This document shows, piece by piece, positions 58,975 to 64,000 of a stretch of DNA of 64,000 nt. The stretch lies in assembly GCA_022559845.1 (NCBI GenBank), contig CM040117.1, positions 79,682,559 to 79,746,558 on the forward strand, written 5' to 3'. The notes under the pieces are model-generated. The model searched no databases. It saw only the letters and a program-made list of their open reading frames with translations, and was not told the origin of the DNA. The stretch's first letter is position 1. Every line of letters starts with the position of its first letter. A program made the translations under genes and the position numbers. The stretch comes from Amorphophallus konjac. Its lineage: Eukaryota; Streptophyta; Magnoliopsida; Alismatales; Araceae.

Positions 58975-60209
58975 ATGGAGTTCGGCGGTCTGGACCACGG
59001 CGAAGGTGGAGAGGGACGCGGGACCCCTCGCCCAAGGAGGGACGCGCCAGAGCACGGAACGGCGTCTATGGAGGAGGAAGGGCCGCTTCGGGCCCCCGAG
59101 GGACCCGAGGGGCCCGATGTCGCGGAGGGAGGTGAACACGGTCTGGTAGGTGCTTGGTTTTCCCCTCTTTGATCCATTTTGAGTTTTGAAGCAAGCCGTG
59201 CGAGGGGGGAAAGGGTTCGGCGAGTGTTGCACTTAAATGATGGATGCGTCCTAGACAGGGGACGCGTTCTTTTTGACTGATGTGGGACCCTTTTCTTGGT
59301 GCAGGACATGGCGAGGACCCTGGGCCTGGCCGATGAGTGGGCGAGTGCGGACGAGCCGAGCCGCGTCAGGAGGGAGAGTCGCGGCAAGGCGAGGCTCGAG
59401 GACTGGCACGTACGTCTCCCTGGACAGCAAGGGAGTGTATTGGTGCAGGACAGCGCCGACTTCCTGCGGCGGCAGAGAGAGAGTTATGCGGGGCTTCCCC
59501 AAGCTGGGGACACGCGTGGGGTCGGCGGCTCGCGCGCCCAACTGTCAGAGGCTAGGCGGCAGCTGGCCGTCGCTCAACATGAGCTGTCGCTCCTGGTAAG
59601 TTACGTGCCGCACTTTTATCTTCAGATTTGGAGTTTCACTGACGGCCGTTGTTTATTTTGTTCCAGCGTGCCCAGCAGACAGCGACGGCGGGGATGATTG
59701 GTGGCGCATCTTCCAGCTCCTCGGCCCCTTTTCTCGAGATTGCCTCCCTCCGGGAGCAACTTGCCGGTGCGGTGGCTCGGGCGACCCGGGCGGAAGAGGA
59801 GCGTGATGCCTGGGTGGCGACTGTAACGGAGCTGCGGCATCGTGGTGAGGAGAGGCCTTCTCCAGACATCCTGGAGTTAAGGGTTCTTCTGCAGATGATG
59901 AGGAGGGAGGCAGAGAGAGAGAAAGCCGAGAGAAGGTCCGAGCGACAGCGGGATCAGACCGAGAGGAGGGCCTTGGAGGCCCAAGTGAGGGAGCTCCAGC
60001 TGGGCCTTCAGGCCGTCGTGCAGAGGCTAGGAGGGATGGAGACGCGCTACGAGAGAGCGCGAGAGTTCGGGGAGCGACTGCGCCAGTCTGGTCGCTTTGC
60101 CGCTAGTGGCTTCTTTGCCACGCCAGGGGAGGAGCAGCGAGTCACTGCTGCGGAGCAGGCGCCAAGAGGCGAGGCAGGTGCTGCTGCACGAGGATCCCGA
60201 GGCTTCTGA
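58975..60209 (+). CDS. Truncated PMD-family protein lacking the PMD core (three exons)
   Basis: The exons are 58975-59145, 59305-59595 and 59667-60209 (GT..AG, phase 0), giving 334 aa. Exon 1 is acidic and proline-rich (MEFGGLDHGEGGEGRG) and ends like exon 1 of the previous gene. Exon 2 starts directly at MARTLGLADEWASADEP, matching the middle of the previous gene's exon 4 (MRTLGLAQEWVDVEEP). The whole PMD core and the first half of exon 4 are therefore absent. Two introns of the longer gene are also missing, with loss of some flanking coding sequence. The coiled coil (EIASLREQLAGAVARA, then a charged stretch) and the tail (GERLRQSGRFAASGFFA) are retained and open. It could be a deletion derivative, or a short isoform gene making only the dimerisation region. 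Confidence 0.7.
59238..59265. repeat. GCGTCC-family dyad in intron 1 of the short PMD-like gene
   Basis: A single diverged dyad (atgcgtcc, 8 bases, ggacgcgt) lies in the intron, the same position class as the three copies in intron 1 of the preceding gene. Confidence 0.6.
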
Positions 60210-60842
60210 GGGACCCGCACCTCAGGGGAGAGGAGGGGAGCGCCCAGAGAGATGAGTGATGGCGAGGATCGGCGAGCTGGTGGACTCGCCTCCTCCTTAT
60301 GTTTATGATGTTTTTGACAGCTCATGTAGAATTATGAATGGAGTGATTTGATTTTTTGCTGCTCGTTTGTTCTCTTGTGTATTCCTTCTTCCCTACACTT
60401 CCTCTCTTTTGCACTGTTCCCATGTGATGGGTCTGCCGAGACTCAACGCCGAGCGGAGAATCGCGTCTTGTTGTGACCATTTTCCACGGGAATCTGCCGT
60501 CGAAGTCAATAATGACGGCCCTAGCCCCTTTTCCCGGATGTTGTGTCAAATTTTGCGGACGTCCTCAAAACATGATAGGGTTTCCCTAGACAACATAGGG
60601 GGCTAGTCGTCATATTCTTCGTCCAATCAATCACCCTGTGCGAGCGGTGAAGTGACACACGGGACCGCATGGCAGGTGCCTCATGCGAGGGCTATCATTA
60701 ACAGGTGATGGAGGCAATCTTGGCCTGCACTCTTTCCATTTCTATAAATTCATGTCCCTTTTATCCTCCCTGGTATATCGTGAGCTAACTCGAGGAGCAC
60801 AAGTTCTCACGGGAGAGGAGGAGTTCAAAATTCGAGAGTTGG
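60210..60842 (+). promoter_or_regulatory. Intergenic region and TATA-like box of the last PMD gene
   Basis: No gene was recognised. A TATA-like ctataaat at 60742-60749 lies about 100 bp before the ATG at 60843. No clear dyad of the GCGTCC family is present, unlike the preceding intergenic regions. Confidence 0.45.
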
Positions 60843-63323
60843 ATGGAGGGCGAATCTTCCCACTCCTCGAAGAGAAGCAGGTCTAGTGGTAGTAGTTCCA
60901 GGAGGCTTTCGGACCTCGAAGGACACTTTAGCGAAAGGGCCCAATCACAACTCGTAAGCCAAGTTTTCTTGCCCTTTTTTCCATTCTTTTTTCTTCCTTT
61001 CTTTCTTACCAAACCTCCTCTCCATTCCCTGCATGCGTAGTGTGTGATGAAATCACAGATCTCATGGGAGTTGGTAGTGGCAGCATACCGAGGTCTCCCA
61101 GATTTTCAGAAGGCCAGGCTAGACGTGATGGGTTTTGGCACCTTTCTTCGGATCGAGCCGATCCAGCTCGACCTGGTCCTGATCCAAGCCTTGTGTGAGA
61201 GATGGGACCCAGTGAGTCGGGCATTCCTGATGCCCTGGGGGCACATGGTGCCCAGCCTGGAAGATGTGGTCCGAATTACGAGTCTCAAGGTGGATGGCGA
61301 GGCAGTGACCGGAGTCACTTACGCGGACTACCGAGAAGGTGCCCAGAAGTTACTGGGTTTAGACCTAGATGGTCGGAAAAACAGGTCGGTAGCTAGGGCG
61401 TCCCTCATGGATGCATTAGGGCTCACCGACACTCGTCGGCGGGACGATGAATCCTCAGAAGAGTTCATGGAAAGGATGGAAATAGGATGCCGTGCCGTGT
61501 ACTGCACAGATTTCGGCGACTGGGAAAGATGCAACATAGATTTGAGGAGATTTCTCCTCTTCCTTTTGGGGAGATTGGTACTGAGCTCGAAAGGGGACGG
61601 TATCCAATGTCGCTTCCTGGAGCTGCTGTCAGACCTTGAAAGAGTAGGGTATTATGCCTGGGGAGCCGCCATGCTGGCACACTTGTTTGCAGGCCTATTC
61701 CAAGAAATGGATCGTGAGATGACTGTGAGTGGTTTCACACCATTCATCCAGGTATTTTTTGGTTTTGCTTGTTTTGTATTTTTTTTGTGTTTTTGCAAGG
61801 TTCTGATGACCTGGGCCGAGCCGCTGTGGAGCTATTATTACCTCCCTATGGGGAGAGCTCGGCATTGGTGACCCGCAATGGTGCCGCTAGCCAGGTGGTG
61901 GGAATCCATCATGACTGCGGCACCCTTAACCTACCAACTGATGGTGCTAAGGCGGGAGCTACAGGAGTTCCTTGCAGCGATGGTAAACTGGAGACCCTAC
62001 TCAGACATGGTCGATGCCGACCAGCCGTGGGTTCTAGCAAGTCGTGCCCGGTTCGGACGGGAACTGTGGATGCACTGCCTGAATGAAATCGAGCCGCTTC
62101 GGCTACGATTAGTTATGAGGACTTTAGGACTGGCTCAAGAATGTGTGGATTCAGCTATGCCACCTCGTGTCGGGAGAAAGACGAGGGGACCGGCGACCTG
62201 CATTGACTGGCGCGTGCGATTCCCCGAACAGTATGAGGACTGGCAACGGGGTGGCACGATTGTAGAATCACAGGCGCGGGATAGCGAGGACTACTTGCGT
62301 CTATATAGGACAAAGTACGCAGAGCGGTTCCAACCCCAGGGACTTGTGGAGGTAGGTTTCCCCTTTTTCTCTTTTCTTCTCTCTCCTTTTCTTGGTTTTC
62401 TGGTAAAAATGCTGACTCGTAAGGCTGCAGGATGTTCGGGATGCCATGATAGCGAATTTACGAACTCGCTTGACAGAGATGGAACAACAGTTGGCTAATG
62501 CCCGCGGAGCTACGAGCGCCTTGGTAGGTGTACAGTACGTTCCTAATTAAAACCCCAGATTCCAGATGTTGGCTGCTAATTCACGCGGTCGTAGCATGCC
62601 CAGATTGGCGCGGCTTCCCCAGCGATGGGAGTAGGTGGTGCCTCTTCCAGCTTGTGGATTCCCACCTCAGAACTTGACTTGCTTCATGAGCAACTTGCTC
62701 ATGCCACGCAGCATGCTGCGGAGGCAGAAGGGATGCTCCGTATACAGGTAAAAGTTTCAGTGTTGAGTTGTCTTTGTTTACGCCTTATCGCGTATCTGAG
62801 ATGGTACACTCGGTAGGAAAAGGAGACGGAAGAAGCGCTTGCCCAAGCTGCGCAGAAGGAGGCTAGGATAGCAGAACTGGAGAAGGAACTGCGGCATCAT
62901 CCTGATGACGACTCTTCCAGGGATGCTATGGAACTGAAAATCACTCTCCAGTTGGAGAGGGAAGACCGTGAGAGAGAACGGGCAGAGAGAGAAAGAGACG
63001 TAGAGAGAGAAAGAGCCAACAGATTGACTGAAAGGGAGGAACGAAGGGCCATGGAGGCCCAACTATTCGAACTCCGAATCAGCCTTGGTCTTGCTGAACA
63101 GTGGCTGAGAGATGGTGAGGAGCGCTACCGAAGAGCATGAGAGTGCGGCTTTCATGTTGGTAGCTTCTCTGCTGCTTCCGTGGATCAACGCCGGGATGTG
63201 GGAATAGGAAGGGGAGTACAGAGTGGTAGGAGTACCGCTTTTCGTAGTTGGGTAGCACCTTTGAGAGCGTTTTGCCCGGAGAGTAGTGGGACGAGTAGTG
63301 CGGAGAGAGAGGGCGGAACTTGA
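60843..63323 (+). pseudogene. PMD protein gene, probably inactivated by nonsense codons
   Basis: The exons are 60843-60953, 61041-61751, about 61821-62351, 62431-62523, 62595-62747 and 62817-63140. All introns are phase 0. Exon 1 (MEGESSHSSKRSRSS..RRLSDLEGH) is homologous to exon 1 of the DUF7745 gene at 53520. Exon 2 is the PMD core (WELVVAAYRGLPDFQKA, RAFLMPWGHMVPSLEDVVRI). The intron between the exons matching 3 and 4 of the gene at 55433 is absent. A TGA at 61869-61871 interrupts the PMD protein about 290 codons in. A second TGA (63138-63140) shortens the tail, which continues in frame to 63323. The coiled coil (EREDRERERAERE) is shorter than in the gene at 55433. The acceptor before 61821 (gccgag) is weak. 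Confidence 0.7.
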
Positions 63324-64000
63324 TGTAATTTCTTTTGATTTTTGGAATAAAATACAAGGTTCGGTTTGTTTGTTTTTCACCTTTGCTTCTGTTGTCTGAA
63401 TCCCTGCACACATCACTGAAACAAACAAATCAGAATTTCTGTTCTGACTTGGCCCCTTGCTCAATAAGCAAATGGTCACTGTGACTGTCCTTAATGACTG
63501 GTCAAGGGGCCAAGCCTTTATTTAAGGAAGGCAAGGGAAAGATGCGGTGATGATAAATGCGACAGGCAAGCACACGAATGCAAGCGGTATTAAAAGTGAG
63601 ATGCTGCACGTAAATGCAATCATGCTAAATTAATTTGTTTTCTTTTTATATTTGGCATTTTTTTGTTTTATCATAAAAAGATTTTTGTTGTTTGCAAATA
63701 TGTACATTTTCTCTTTTCCATTTTTTTGTTGTTTTTATCATTTCAATTTTTTTGTTGCTAACGCCCGACAAGCACCCAAATTGCACCTAACCTACGTGAG
63801 ACAGGGGTTTCTTACTAACCTCCCAGGTATCCTAAGTGCACATCTAGGTTGATTTGGGCCTCTAGACCTCTCGAATGATGATCCCGCCGGCTAAGACTTA
63901 CCCTGATGACAATACCGTCATGCCATGCTTAGGCTCCCAGTCGCTTCCGACCACAGGGATTCACCCAAAAGGTGTTCGAGGTAAATGATTTGCCCGACCC
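63324..64000. other. 3' flank of the PMD array
   Basis: No gene. Text at 63440-63530 resembles the 3' flank of the first DUF7745 gene near 5690-5760 and includes a long imperfect dyad (ttggccccttg..caaggggccaa, about 63450-63513). A T-rich stretch follows at 63640-63760, as after 5800. The last 240 bases show nothing recognisable. Confidence 0.45.

Noticed and set aside
61869..61871. TGA in the last PMD gene explained by an intron
   Set aside because: No donor-acceptor pair removing it was found that keeps the frame seen in the paralogue; a nonsense mutation is simpler.

Overview
This window is repeat-dense nuclear DNA from a flowering plant. The evidence is plant-type long terminal repeat (LTR) retrotransposons of several Ty3/gypsy lineages (Tekay chromovirus, Tat/Ogre-Retand, a CRM/Galadriel-like chromovirus), primer-binding sites complementary to initiator tRNA-Met, short phase-0 GT..AG introns, and plant-specific DUF7745 and plant-mobile-domain (PMD) genes. 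The species cannot be named from the sequence. No bacterial, organellar or rRNA/tRNA genes were seen.

Layout. 1-5.8 kb: a DUF7745 gene (+) split by a 3.35-kb solo Tekay-type LTR (770-4121, target duplication GCTTT). 6.7-19.2 kb: a decayed Tat-clade element (-) with protease, G-patch, reverse transcriptase, two RNase H domains and integrase. Its integrase is split by a gag-only Tekay derivative (7617-14527, target duplication GCCCA). 19.2-21.8 kb: non-coding DNA with GTCGAC dyads and a degenerate tandem repeat. 21.85-24.23 kb: a broken putative-gypsy-type (PF04195-like) gene (-). 24.23-27.5 kb: an LTR-like fragment (+) carrying an ORF1-only LINE (24901-26606) with poly(T) and a 13-bp target duplication. 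27508-38726: a nearly complete, young Tekay element (-) with target duplication TACCA. 38.7-42.1 kb: Tat-like leader and a second PF04195-like gene (+). 42.1-47.6 kb: non-coding DNA with CGGTC dyads. 47.65-50.18 kb: a truncated chromovirus pol (-). 50.2-53.5 kb: tandem repeats, GCGTCC dyads and leader DNA. 53.5-63.3 kb: four head-to-tail genes (+), one DUF7745 gene and three PMD genes, with readable intron-exon structures.

Two patterns link these parts. First, non-coding parts of unrelated elements (Tekay LTRs, DUF7745/PMD gene flanks and introns, Tat-associated spacers) carry arrays of about 26-28-bp imperfect palindromes. These share a geometry of CpG-containing arms of about 10 nt around a divergent spacer of about 8 nt, but each locus has its own arm sequence. 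Second, nearly every broken gene keeps its reading frame and is broken by nonsense codons, most of them explicable as C-to-T changes (CGA to TGA, CAG/CAA to TAG/TAA). This fits decay by deamination of methylated cytosine more than indel decay.

The DUF7745 and PMD genes share a homologous first exon (53520 and 60843), phase-0 introns, TATA-like boxes 85-100 bp upstream of ATG, and similar 3' flanks (about 5700 and 63480). I infer that they are members of one repeated gene-bearing unit rather than independent host genes.
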